From Acephala macrosclerotiorum (Eukaryota; Ascomycota; Leotiomycetes; Helotiales; Mollisiaceae), in contig MU119445.1 of the NCBI GenBank assembly GCA_014904845.1, positions 23,156 through 87,155 on the forward strand: a stretch of 64,000 nt of DNA, in the 5' to 3' direction. The notes beneath the pieces are model-generated. The model saw only the letters and a program-made list of their open reading frames with translations. It searched no databases and was not told the DNA's origin. A program made the position numbers and the translations under genes. Positions 47,020 to 58,374 of the stretch are shown here, one piece after another. Position 1 is the stretch's first letter. Every line of letters starts with the position of its first letter.

Positions 47020-47745
47020 TGTGCCGACCTAACCTGACCGCCTCGTGAGTGAATCGAAGGATCCGGCTGTGCTGAGGGCACGAGGGTAAAGAGAAGGTTG
47101 AGGTTGGAGTGAGGGGTGGTTGTTGGTGGTTGCTGGCGGGGTTATTTTTAGGTTTGGGCTAAGTGGGGCTAGTCGTCAGGAATTGTTTCTTGTTTATTTG
47201 GATTTGTTCCGACAACTTGCGCTGGTACTGTACGACGGAGGGTGAGGTGTCTTGAGACACGATAGATGGATGAGAATTATTTGGATCATGAGAGAGGGAA
47301 GAGGTGTCAGCGCAGAGAGAGTTCAGGTCTGACGATCCTTTCTCGAACCACACGATGTTGAGAACGTGGTGTGATGCTTTCCATATACTTTCCGACTTCG
47401 CCTCTCACGATTTCTGTTTGTTTCAATTCGTGCTTTCTTTTGCAAAGATGGAATATGGAGTCTAGTGAAAGTTTTCGCAAGAGTAATCTAATCTTGGCTT
47501 GGCCTCTACACGCGTTTGTACTTCTCTCAGCGTCCAAAGGTCGACTCGGAATAAACTCTCGTATCGAATCAGCAAGTGCTAGATATTTTCAACCAATGGG
47601 TAAATTTAAGCTTAACCTTACAAGCAGGCTGCTGATCTGATATGACGGTCACCCGGGAGCTCCCGTCGCTTACTTCTCTTATCAACAGCAGAGAAGGGGA
47701 CGGATTGAGATGTCAACTTGGACTTTGGTCTCGAGATCGAAGACA
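47020..47745. other. Intergenic left of the MITE pair
   Basis: No gene supported. A segment near 47600-47680 (atttaagcttaacc ... agctcccgt) has a weak direct counterpart at about 48312-48385 beside the second MITE, possibly an old duplication. Confidence 0.4.
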
Positions 47746-47907
47746 TACTACCTACAGGTTGTTTTAAATGTTAATCGTGAGGTGATTGTGGCCGTGTTGC
47801 CAAGGGGTGGTAAGACCAATCATCTCTCCACGATTCACGGTATTTTGCTATATCTAGTTAAATACTGGCCTGTGCTTATTAACATTTATTATGGCCTGTA
47901 GAGAGTA
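47746..47907 (+). mobile_element. 162-bp MITE, copy 1
   Basis: The unit starts tactacctacaggttg and ends cctgtagagagta. Its own ends are imperfect inverted repeats of about 30 bases (tact..ctacagg and aaatgttaat on both). TA at each end suggests TA target duplication, as in Tc1/mariner-derived MITEs. An almost identical copy in reverse orientation lies at 48394-48555. No coding content. Confidence 0.88.
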
Positions 47908-48393
47908 CTTGATGATTTTGCTGATGAGATTATTGCTGTGGAGAGGGGGCTGGTTTTGTCTTGGGGTAGATGGATAGGCAGTAAAAGAAATGACGCTAGA
48001 GGCGAGACCACCTAGATGCGAGCGTCAAGACCAAGGCCTCAAATTACATGTCATCCCTTGACATAGATTATCTCTTCTGAAGACCTTCTGTCGTTGTTTA
48101 TTCGCAGCAGCAGCTTTCTTTCTGATCACTCTAGCACGTTGCTTCTTGGTCTAGTGATTAAGCACGTGACTATAGTATTTCTTGAAATAGAGCTGGATCG
48201 AAAGTTTAGAAGACTGCGTCGTATCATTTAGGATTCACGTATCTATGTTACCTTCTTCTTGGTATTAATATCATTCGTCAGCAAGTCCTGCATGTCCCCG
48301 CTCAGTAGGTACATTTAAGCTTAACCGAGTAAGCTGACATACAAACCACGCCTCTCATGACCACGTATCCGGAAGCTCCCGTGATCTCTTGCA
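47908..48393. other. Spacer between inverted MITE copies
   Basis: This 486-base spacer has no gene. Together with the two MITEs it can form a long stem-loop in single-stranded DNA or RNA. Confidence 0.5.
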
Positions 48394-48555
48394 TACTCTC
48401 TACAGGCCATAATAAATGTTAATAAGCACAGGCCAGTATTTAACTAGATATAGCAAAATACCGTGAATCGTGGAGAGATGATTGGTCTTACTACCCCTTG
48501 GCAACACGGCCACAATCACCTCACGATTAACATTTAAAACAACCTGTAGGTAGTA
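48394..48555 (-). mobile_element. 162-bp MITE, copy 2 (reverse orientation)
   Basis: It is the reverse complement of 47746-47907 with one mismatch found by eye (ggtggta versus ggtagta). It is also flanked by TA on both sides. Near-identity means either recent activity or gene conversion, and at this length it would escape RIP. Confidence 0.88.
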
Positions 48556-49283
48556 GCCTCGCATTGCCGTTCTTACTGAGGTAGCTGTCAGTTCTCATCT
48601 GAAATTCATCGCATCCTTGACGCCACCAGGCTGACTTCCGAGTCAAGAGGATGCCCACATGGCGAACTTATGGCGTCGATGCGGGGTCGTGAATGGCTGA
48701 AGGTTCAGCCCTGTCCAACTGCGCCCCGCATTTTACTCATGCCAACTCTTGAGAACACCAAATTTAGATAAGGCTGAAGATTTCGTGATTCTCTCGCCGA
48801 TCAAGAATATCACATGGTATAACAAGCCACGATCGGCTGGCTGTCATGAGGCTCTTAGAGGTTATGCGTTTTGCTTTTCGGATGAATGTACTATTCTTTA
48901 ACTGGCTCTTATTGGACTATCTATTTACAGGGTCAAGCGTTGGCAAGATCGTGGCCACCACCAGAGCAGGTGCTCGGAGATGATAGATTGGTATTTGCCA
49001 AGAGAAACAATGTCATTGACCGTAGCCTCGAATACGAGTCGATCCTTCCGAGCTAGACAACACGGCAAGCGGTGTGTGTGTCTTAGTAGGCACAGCTTTG
49101 AGGGCGCTGTTTTACTCTGCTATGTATGACAAGAGGCGTTTGGGGGTAGTATATAAGATCTTAAACCCCAGTTCCTGCATTGATTTACACTCTGCATCAC
49201 ATAGCAACCTCTTCATTACAAAGAACCGCTTCACCTACCTCTCACTTTATCTCATAAAATAAACCTCGATACTCGAGCTCATC
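48556..49283. other. Intergenic and But2-gene promoter
   Basis: No gene supported. It ends with the promoter and A/C-rich leader of the But2-domain gene. Confidence 0.45.
49147..49157 (+). promoter_or_regulatory. TATA-like box of the But2-domain gene
   Basis: The sequence tagtatataag is about 130 bases upstream of the ATG at 49284, followed by a C/A-rich leader typical of highly expressed fungal secreted-protein genes. Confidence 0.45.
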
Positions 49284-49916
49284 ATGCGCACCTCAACTGC
49301 CGCTTTCGGCCTCTTGGCTCTCCTCGGCTTCTCCTCAGCAGCCCCAACAGCAGTCGAGCTCGTACCCCGCTGCGGAACAACCGTATTCCCAACCTTCCTC
49401 CAACAACTCACCGAATCCTCCCCCTCAACAATCCAAACCAACACTCTCTCCACAACAGGCGATTTCCACGTCTCCCAAACCGTCGCCAACGGCGTCGTCT
49501 CCAACCGCATCTACCAGATTGTCGCATTCGAAAACGTCCCCTCCACAGCTTATGGCTGCCAGCTCAACGTCGTCTTTCCTCCCGCCTATCCTGTCACCTC
49601 GACAGGCAACCCAGTGCTCAACGTCACGACGTTGTTTAATGGAGCGCCGGGCAGTATTGTTTACCCAAATAATTGGAGTTGGGCGACATTCTATCCTCCT
49701 ACTAGCCCTCCTGAGGGCCAAGGACTTTTCGGGACCGTTACATTTGCGCCAGGACAAAGCACGGTTATCAACTCGGAAACATGTGGACAAAATCTCGCGT
49801 TCCAATTCGAGATCGCTTCTTGGGTTGGGACAACCAGCAGTGTTGAGTTCAATGAATATGTCAACAAACTTAATGGTGCCGGGTTGGCGGGAGTTTATTT
49901 GACTTATGGCTGTTAG
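49284..49916 (+). CDS. Secreted But2-domain protein
   Basis: Single exon, 210 residues. A clear signal peptide (MRTSTAAFGLLALLGFSSA, then APTAVELVPR) is followed by a domain that ends like the fungal ubiquitin-3-binding-protein But2 C-terminal family: YGCQLNVVFPPAYP, GTVTFAPGQSTVINSETC, LAFQFEIASW and NGAGLAGVYLTYGC. Three or four cysteines could form disulfides. Despite the family name, such secreted members are unlikely to meet ubiquitin; a cell-surface or host-interaction role is possible but unproven. Strong codon bias to C-ending codons at the start suggests high expression. Confidence 0.88.
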   Translation: MRTSTAAFGLLALLGFSSAAPTAVELVPRCGTTVFPTFLQQLTESSPSTIQTNTLSTTGDFHVSQTVANGVVSNRIYQIVAFENVPSTAYGCQLNVVFPPAYPVTSTGNPVLNVTTLFNGAPGSIVYPNNWSWATFYPPTSPPEGQGLFGTVTFAPGQSTVINSETCGQNLAFQFEIASWVGTTSSVEFNEYVNKLNGAGLAGVYLTYGC

Positions 49917-50188
49917 TGTTGGGGATGTGGAACCTAGAGGAAGAGTTGTATGGGAAACGAGGTTGGAGTCAAAGGCCTAAGTTTTAATACGCAGATTGGG
50001 TTTGCATCTGGATCTTGGGTCGATTTTTGAATTTTTATAGCGTTTTGACTTATTCGTTCGAACAATACATTCTAGATTCTGTATTGAGAATGCCAATCTC
50101 TCTTCTCACTTAGCCACTGCTTTCTATATGGCGATTACAACCAATGCCCAACAACGATATGACAGCTTCCTCCACGGATAGCCCCACA

Positions 50189-50475
50189 TCACATCCCCAC
50201 CGTCATCGGCAGTCCAGTAGCAAGTACAAGCATTGATACTGACGCCATGCCTGAAGATGCAGCATTCGCAATCAAGGGCACCTCACTGCTCGCATTCGAA
50301 CCCTCAAGTGCCTCAGAAGAAGAATTTCGCCCACCAAGATACAACCCAATATTCCTATCAGCCTCAACATGAGATGCGTGAAGCCCCTCAGCAGCAGCCT
50401 CCACGTCCGTCGCACAAAAACCCACTGTAAAATTAAGCGTTGTCGCAGATTCATTACAAATCGTCATCGTATTCT
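50189..50475 (-). CDS. C-terminal exon of a putative GPI-anchored protein (partial model)
   Basis: An open frame reads NTMTICNESATTLNFTVGFC, several NxS/T sites (GGRNSSSEALEGSNASSE), then a small-residue omega-like site (ANAASSGMAS) and a hydrophobic tail (VSMLVLATGLPMTVGM), which is the layout of a GPI-anchored cell-surface protein end. The frame is closed just upstream, and a cag acceptor before AATACG suggests a preceding exon on the minus strand, but I could not find a convincing signal-peptide exon. It may be a gene remnant next to the repeat block. Confidence 0.4.
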
Positions 50476-51161
50476 GTCCATTGTATCATTGAAGTAAAAA
50501 TGTTTCCAGCAAAGATTAATGCAGCTTGGAAATACAAATGGAGGAAATGAGGGACAATCAAAGTACCTAGCGCGGGAAAGTCACATCGAACATTTAGACT
50601 GAGCAACGACGTAGCGATGCGATTAAAGTTGAAGAAGCATGTAAGAATTCCAACACTTGAAGATGGAGAAGAAAAAAATTGTCTAAAATATCTCGGCAAG
50701 TCGGTCTCTTTTATCAACCTCAACATCGAGACCTCAGGACATGTCCTTCCTTTTCAGACTCAAATTCTTTCAATAAAGATCTCAACGTCCAGACAAAATC
50801 TCACATCACAAGCAAGCGGCCCAAGAGAAATACTAGGAGATGAGCTGATACAAGCTAGCTACCGCACTGCTGTGCACAAATTATCGCCCGCAATCATTAT
50901 CAATGGCATTATCAAAATCAATGCAACGATGTTAGAACTCATCGCCGAAGCGCGTAGCATTGTTTTTCGAATTATTTATTTGAGATCACGACTAATCCTA
51001 CCAGATCCATAGCCGGAATCATGTAGGAGGTAGTGATCCGAACTGTCGAGTTGCTACATCAGCATATCTCCTGAGCAAAACGTTATCGACTGAGGACGTA
51101 CTGTATGCGAGACGGTGACGCGGTTCGCATCCTTCGTCATACCCACCATGGGGCCGCCAAC
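50476..51161. other. Normal-GC edge of the repeat block
   Basis: A plus-strand frame (50617-51012) has no recognisable domain. The last five bases, ccaac, are the left target duplication of the LTR element that begins at 51162. Confidence 0.5.
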
Positions 51162-51296
51162 TGTTAGACTTTCGAGTGGTTTTAGTGCTGAGTAAGCACT
51201 GCAATGGATATAATGTCCCCGCACCTAGCTAGATCTTACCACCTTAATCAATCAACCAGATCATTAAGTCCATCGATTATATCACCCAAATTGACA
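51162..51296 (+). repeat. 5' LTR, largely unmutated
   Basis: It runs from tgttagactttcgagtggt to cacccaaattgaca. It has near-normal GC and is the closest thing to the ancestral sequence of the family in this window. A second, artefactual partial copy (from base 9 of the LTR) appears at 53098. Confidence 0.88.
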
Positions 51297-53087
51297 GGTT
51301 ATAAGCTCGGAAAGTGCTCATTGAAATCGTCGTATCTTTTTACTTTAAAATAATCAATTTTATTCGCTATAACGACTCCAGCAGCTCCAATTAGTACTAC
51401 GGCATCTATCTCTATAGCATTTTACTACGTTTGCAAATAGAGTAAAATTAAAATCTTTATAGGGAATAATTATCCTCGATTTAAGAACTTTTACTTAATT
51501 ACTTTTACTAGTATTTATACTATTAAATTAATTAATAGCGAAAAATCGAAGTCGGTTTTTTTTGCGTTAATCGATCGAATTACGATTTAAAAAAAAAAAA
51601 TTATTAAGATTATTCAAATTATTTTAAATAATATAAATAATAAACTATAAAATAAATTTTTTTTATTAGTTTTTTTCGAAAATATTAAAAGAATTCGTAA
51701 ATCGTTTCGAGTTCTATAAATTTTAATTTATAACGATCGAGAAATTAATTATTAATAATAAAATTTTAAATCGAATTATAATAATTATTTCTAAGAATAA
51801 TAATTACGAAAATACGAAGTATTATATTTTTCGTTTATTAAAAATCGAACGTATATTCAATAAAGCGATTATTATATTATAAGTTTATAATAAAAAAAAA
51901 ATTATAATAATTACGAATTATATTCGTAGAAAAAAATAATAATATAATCGTAAATAATTTCGTAGTAATAAATAAATTAAAAATAAAAAACGAAAAACTA
52001 ATTATAATAATCGTAATAATAATAATAATAAATATTATAAAAAAAAAAAAGCAATCGTAAAAAATTTAAATTATTAATATTTCGTTTTATAAAATTTAAA
52101 AATCGTTAAAACGATAATAATAATAATAACGAGAAATTCGTTAATTATAATAAATTTAATTTAAATTAATATAATTAATATATACGTTATAAATATTATA
52201 AAATCGAATATAAAATAAAACGAAAAAATAAAAAAATTAATAAAAAATAAAAATAATTTTTTTTTAAATAAATAAAAATTATAATAATTTAATTTATTAT
52301 TAAAATAAATATAATAATTATAAATAAAATATAATAAATTTTTTTTTTTATTTATTTTATTGTATTTATAGTATTTTTATTAGTAATAATAATATTTGTT
52401 CGATTATTATTTAAAAATAAAAATTTATATTAATAAAAAATAATTTTTATTTTTATTATTTTTATTATTTCGAGTATTGATTAAACGAATTTAAATTTTA
52501 TTATTTGTTTTAAATTTTAATATTTCGAAATATTTTAATAATATATAATTTAATTTTATATATTTAAAATACTAATAAATATTAAATTAAATTATTATAA
52601 TAAACGATATTATTATAAACGCGATTAAATATTAAAATTAAATTTAAATAATTTTTTTAAAAAAAATTTAATATATATTAAATTTTAACGTAATAAAATT
52701 AATTTTTATTTTATAATTTATAAAAAATAAAATAGCGATTACATTTAAAAGAAAACGAGTAATTAATATTATAAATAATAAAAATAAAAAAATAATATTT
52801 ATAATTTTTAAAAATTTTAAAAATAGTTTTTTTATATTAAATTAATATTATTATATATTCGACGAATATTATTTCGAATATATCGACGAAAATTCGATTA
52901 TTAATCGAGTTTTTTAAAGTAGTAAATTTTAAAAAAACTTTATAAAAATTTATATATCGATATTTTAATTATATTAATTATAATATATTTTAAAAATTAA
53001 TCGATATTATAAATATAAAAATATCGAGATTTAAATTATATATTAAATATAAAATATATAAAATTTATATAATAAATAAAATAAAAA
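51170..53087 (+). repeat. 1918-bp segment left of the N gap
   Basis: Starts ttcgagtggttttag and ends aataaataaaataaaaa at the gap. It reappears after the gap at 53098-55015 at a constant offset of 1928 bases (spot-checked along its length). Confidence 0.9.
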
Positions 53088-53097
53088 NNNNNNNNNN
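53088..53097. other. Assembly gap (10 N)
   Basis: A run of ten N joins two contig ends. Flanking sequences are the same 1918-base sequence, so the true gap length is likely negative (an overlap). Confidence 0.98.
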
Positions 53098-55015
53098 TTT
53101 CGAGTGGTTTTAGTGCTGAGTAAGCACTGCAATGGATATAATGTCCCCGCACCTAGCTAGATCTTACCACCTTAATCAATCAACCAGATCATTAAGTCCA
53201 TCGATTATATCACCCAAATTGACAGGTTATAAGCTCGGAAAGTGCTCATTGAAATCGTCGTATCTTTTTACTTTAAAATAATCAATTTTATTCGCTATAA
53301 CGACTCCAGCAGCTCCAATTAGTACTACGGCATCTATCTCTATAGCATTTTACTACGTTTGCAAATAGAGTAAAATTAAAATCTTTATAGGGAATAATTA
53401 TCCTCGATTTAAGAACTTTTACTTAATTACTTTTACTAGTATTTATACTATTAAATTAATTAATAGCGAAAAATCGAAGTCGGTTTTTTTTGCGTTAATC
53501 GATCGAATTACGATTTAAAAAAAAAAAATTATTAAGATTATTCAAATTATTTTAAATAATATAAATAATAAACTATAAAATAAATTTTTTTTATTAGTTT
53601 TTTTCGAAAATATTAAAAGAATTCGTAAATCGTTTCGAGTTCTATAAATTTTAATTTATAACGATCGAGAAATTAATTATTAATAATAAAATTTTAAATC
53701 GAATTATAATAATTATTTCTAAGAATAATAATTACGAAAATACGAAGTATTATATTTTTCGTTTATTAAAAATCGAACGTATATTCAATAAAGCGATTAT
53801 TATATTATAAGTTTATAATAAAAAAAAAATTATAATAATTACGAATTATATTCGTAGAAAAAAATAATAATATAATCGTAAATAATTTCGTAGTAATAAA
53901 TAAATTAAAAATAAAAAACGAAAAACTAATTATAATAATCGTAATAATAATAATAATAAATATTATAAAAAAAAAAAAGCAATCGTAAAAAATTTAAATT
54001 ATTAATATTTCGTTTTATAAAATTTAAAAATCGTTAAAACGATAATAATAATAATAACGAGAAATTCGTTAATTATAATAAATTTAATTTAAATTAATAT
54101 AATTAATATATACGTTATAAATATTATAAAATCGAATATAAAATAAAACGAAAAAATAAAAAAATTAATAAAAAATAAAAATAATTTTTTTTTAAATAAA
54201 TAAAAATTATAATAATTTAATTTATTATTAAAATAAATATAATAATTATAAATAAAATATAATAAATTTTTTTTTTTATTTATTTTATTGTATTTATAGT
54301 ATTTTTATTAGTAATAATAATATTTGTTCGATTATTATTTAAAAATAAAAATTTATATTAATAAAAAATAATTTTTATTTTTATTATTTTTATTATTTCG
54401 AGTATTGATTAAACGAATTTAAATTTTATTATTTGTTTTAAATTTTAATATTTCGAAATATTTTAATAATATATAATTTAATTTTATATATTTAAAATAC
54501 TAATAAATATTAAATTAAATTATTATAATAAACGATATTATTATAAACGCGATTAAATATTAAAATTAAATTTAAATAATTTTTTTAAAAAAAATTTAAT
54601 ATATATTAAATTTTAACGTAATAAAATTAATTTTTATTTTATAATTTATAAAAAATAAAATAGCGATTACATTTAAAAGAAAACGAGTAATTAATATTAT
54701 AAATAATAAAAATAAAAAAATAATATTTATAATTTTTAAAAATTTTAAAAATAGTTTTTTTATATTAAATTAATATTATTATATATTCGACGAATATTAT
54801 TTCGAATATATCGACGAAAATTCGATTATTAATCGAGTTTTTTAAAGTAGTAAATTTTAAAAAAACTTTATAAAAATTTATATATCGATATTTTAATTAT
54901 ATTAATTATAATATATTTTAAAAATTAATCGATATTATAAATATAAAAATATCGAGATTTAAATTATATATTAAATATAAAATATATAAAATTTATATAA
55001 TAAATAAAATAAAAA
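53098..55015 (+). repeat. 1918-bp segment right of the N gap
   Basis: Repeats 51170-53087, beginning 8 bases inside the 5' LTR and passing into the interior; sequence then continues past the point where the left copy is cut by the gap. Confidence 0.9.
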
Positions 55016-56802
55016 AAATCTTTAAAAAAAAAACAAATAATAAAATTATTAAAAAAAAGAAAAAATTATATAATAATATTTTTAATAAATTGTTTAAATT
55101 TTATAAAAAAAATTAATATTTTTTTTAATTATAAACGATATAATATAATATTTTTAAATTAAATTTTTAAAAAATAAAAATACGAAAAAAATTTAATTTT
55201 ATATTCGTAAAATTTATAGAATTATTAAAAAAAATATAAAAAAAAAATTATTTACTTTAAATATAATAATAAATCGAGCGAGTTAAAAAATTTTTTTTAA
55301 GAATAATTTAAAATATTATTTAGTTTTTCTAAGTATAAATTTTGTTTATTATATAAATATTTATTAAATAATATTATTAAATGAGTAATATAAACAATAA
55401 ATAATATCGTTAGATTTATAATTTATAAAATTAATTTTTTATTAATTTTTTAAAATTATATTATAAAATATATAATTTGAATTAAAAATAAAATATTAAT
55501 AAACGTATTTTATAATTAGTTTTAAAATTTAAATTAAAAAACTAAAAAATATATATTTTATTTAAAATTTATATTAAAAAAAACTCAATTTTTTAATATT
55601 ATAAAATTTTTTAATTATTTTTAAATATTAAATCAATATTAAAAAATTTAAAAATTAATTAAATAAATAGATTTTTAAAATCAAAAAATTTTTTTTTTTA
55701 TAAATATTATTAAAAATAATATTTATAAATTATTAAATTATAAAATATTAAAAAAGATTTTTTTAATTAATATTAAATTTTATAAATACAAATTTTTAAA
55801 ATTTTTTATTTTTTAAAAATTTAAATATATTATAATAAATTTGTTTATTATTAATAATATAATATATAATTATATTATTATCGATATTTCAATTAATTAT
55901 TTTTTTAATAATAAAACGATTAATAATATTAAAATAAGTTTAAAATTAATAATCGAATTAAATTTTAATATTTAAAATTTTAATCAAATTTAAAAATAAT
56001 ATTTATTTCAAATATTAAAAATTAGTAATTAAACGATTAAAAAAACTAAAAATTTTTATAATTTTTTTATTAAAACGAAAAAAATAATAAATAATAAAAT
56101 AAATAATAAAAAAATACTTTTTTTTTAAACGATAAAACAATTAATAAAAACTTTAAACGTTATTTATTTAAATAAAATATATATATATTTTTTTTTTTAA
56201 ATATATTTAATATTTTATTCGAGTTTTTAATTATTAATAAAATCTTAAAAAAAAAACGTTTTTAATTAAATAAAAATAATCGTTATTAAATTTAAAATTT
56301 TTTAAAAAATAAATATTTATAAAATTATTATAAAAAAACTATTAAATAATAAAAAAATTATTTCAAATAAATAAATATTAAAAAAAAAAATTAATATTCG
56401 TAATAAATTAATTTAATATAAAACTAAAATTATTATTAAAAAATTCGAGTAAATTTATAATATTAATTATTTTAAAACGTTTATTTTTATTATAAAATAT
56501 ATAATTTTATAAATACTTTTAATATTTACTACAAAATATAATTTAAAAATAAATTATATTAATATAAATTTAATGTTTTTAAATTCTTTTTTAAAAAAAA
56601 AATTTATATAAAAATTTTTGAGTTTTTTTTATAAATTTTACTTTAAATTTAAAAATAAAAATATTTATTTTTTATTTAAAAAATTACTTTACGAATTTAA
56701 ATAAAATTTTCGAGTATAATTCGATAAAATTAAATAATACTTTGAAAAATTAAAATTTACAACGTTTAAAATTAATTTTAATTTTTTTATAAAAAAAAAA
56801 TT

Positions 56803-56838
56803 TATATTTTTTTATTTATCGACGATATATTAATTATT
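56803..56838 (+). pseudogene. Copia-type reverse-transcriptase motif relic
   Basis: Twelve consecutive codons read Y I F L F I D D I L I I, matching the catalytic YVDD box and following strand of copia RT with Y to F and V to I, changes expected from A/T drift. Position, about three quarters along the element, and plus orientation agree with the LTR layout. Confidence 0.65.
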
Positions 56839-58239
56839 AAAAATAAAGTAAATACGAATATTATTAAAATTAAAATCAAAAAACGTTAAAAAAATAAAAA
56901 TCTCAATTTTATTATCGTTTTCATAGAATTTTAAATCGAGAGAAATCGTAAGAATTACATTTTTACAATTTATTAAAAAATGTATATAAATAAGTTTTTA
57001 TTATAATTCGATTTCAAATATTCGAATTAAACGAATTTATTATTTTCGTAAAATATAATTTTATAAAAAAAAAAAAAAAAAAAAAAATTAAATAAAAACG
57101 ATTTTTATTTTTATAAATAAATTATTAAAAAAAAAAAAAAAAAAAACTAATTAAATAAAAACGATTTTTATTTTTATAAATAAATTATTAATATTACGAT
57201 TTATTTAATTAATTATACGAGATTAAATATTAATTATTATATTAATTAATTTATTAAATTTATATTTAATATATATTTCGAATATTTACATTTTATAAAG
57301 CAATTTTTTCGATATTTTAATAGAATGAAAACAATAAAAATTATTTATAAAAAAACGTCGATTAAAAATTATAATATATTTTTCGATTTTATATAAAAAA
57401 TCGAAAACGATTGTAAATCGTTTTTAAAATAAATAATAATATTAAAAAATAAAATAATTTTGTGCGTAATATAAAAATAACGAAATATAATACAAAGTTT
57501 AATAAAAGTAGAAATTATAATAGTAAATAAAATCGTAAAAAAAATAATTTAATTAAAAAAATTATAATTAGAAATTATTAAAAAACTTTTTGAAAATTTT
57601 TTTATTTTATATTACGACAATTTTTTTGCGATCGATTTTAATACAAATACCAAGTTTTTAAATAAATTTAAATATATTAAAATTCGATATTTTTATATAA
57701 AAAACGATATAATTATTAAAAATAAATTAAAAATAAAATTAATTTCAAAAAACGATTAAATCGTAAATATTTTTACAAAATAATTATTTTATAATCGATT
57801 TACGATTTATAAAATTATAATAAATTTAAATAAAAACTAGTTTAATATAAAAAAAATTATAATACTATTTACAAATTTTAAAAATTAAAATAATAGTAAT
57901 AAAAAAACGAATTAAAATAAAACGAAATTTTTTTTAAATAAATTTAAAACATTTTTTAATTATAAAATAAAAACTAAAAATATTTTATTTAAAATCGAGT
58001 TTTTATAAAAAAATAAACTTTTTTTAGTTTTTTATAAACATTTTTACGAAGTAATTAAAATTAGTACTATAAAATTTAATAAAACTTTTTACGACGACTC
58101 GACGCTATAATTAATAAAAAATAAAAAACGATAAATTATAATAATAATTAATACGATAATTACGTAAAAACATTGATTATTTATATTACTTTAAATATTA
58201 AAATAAATATATTTTTATAGTGTTTTTTAATAAAAAACG

Positions 58240-58374
58240 TATTAAACTTTTAAATGATTTTAATATTAAATAAATATTATAATAAATATAATATTTTCGC
58301 ATTTAATTAAATTTTACTATTTTAATCAATTAATCAAATTATTAAATTTATCGATTATATTATTCAAATTAATA
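58240..58374 (+). repeat. 3' LTR, RIP-mutated
   Basis: It aligns base for base with the 5' LTR. By my count 43 of 135 positions differ, all G to A or C to T relative to the 5' copy. Two of three CpG sites are intact (ttcgc and atcgat), while most other C and G are lost. Confidence 0.88.

Larger units (their letters stand above)
51162..58374 (+). mobile_element. Ty1/copia-like LTR retrotransposon, heavily RIP-mutated
   Basis: Both LTRs (51162-51296 and 58240-58374) are 135 bases and collinear without indels. The left starts tgttag and ends ttgaca; the mutated right copy starts tattaa and ends ttaata. Target duplication: ccaac before the element, ctaac after it, one C-to-T apart. The first ~280 bases are of normal composition; the interior is nearly pure A/T. 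A plus-strand trace of reverse transcriptase remains at about 56803-56838 (LFIDDILII for the copia motif YVDDxxI). The N gap and duplicated flank inflate the span; without them the element is about 5285 bases, typical for copia. No functional protein can be encoded now. Confidence 0.9.

Noticed and set aside
46098..47081. Intron-less 327-residue reading of the pyroglutamyl peptidase gene
   Set aside because: It starts in the wrong frame and reads through the intron; splicing from ATG 47019 restores the GFGPF motif.
47600..48385. A larger duplicated unit including the direct repeat atttaagcttaacc next to each MITE
   Set aside because: Similarity outside short identical words is weak, and the MITEs are inverted while this part is direct, so a single duplication does not explain it.
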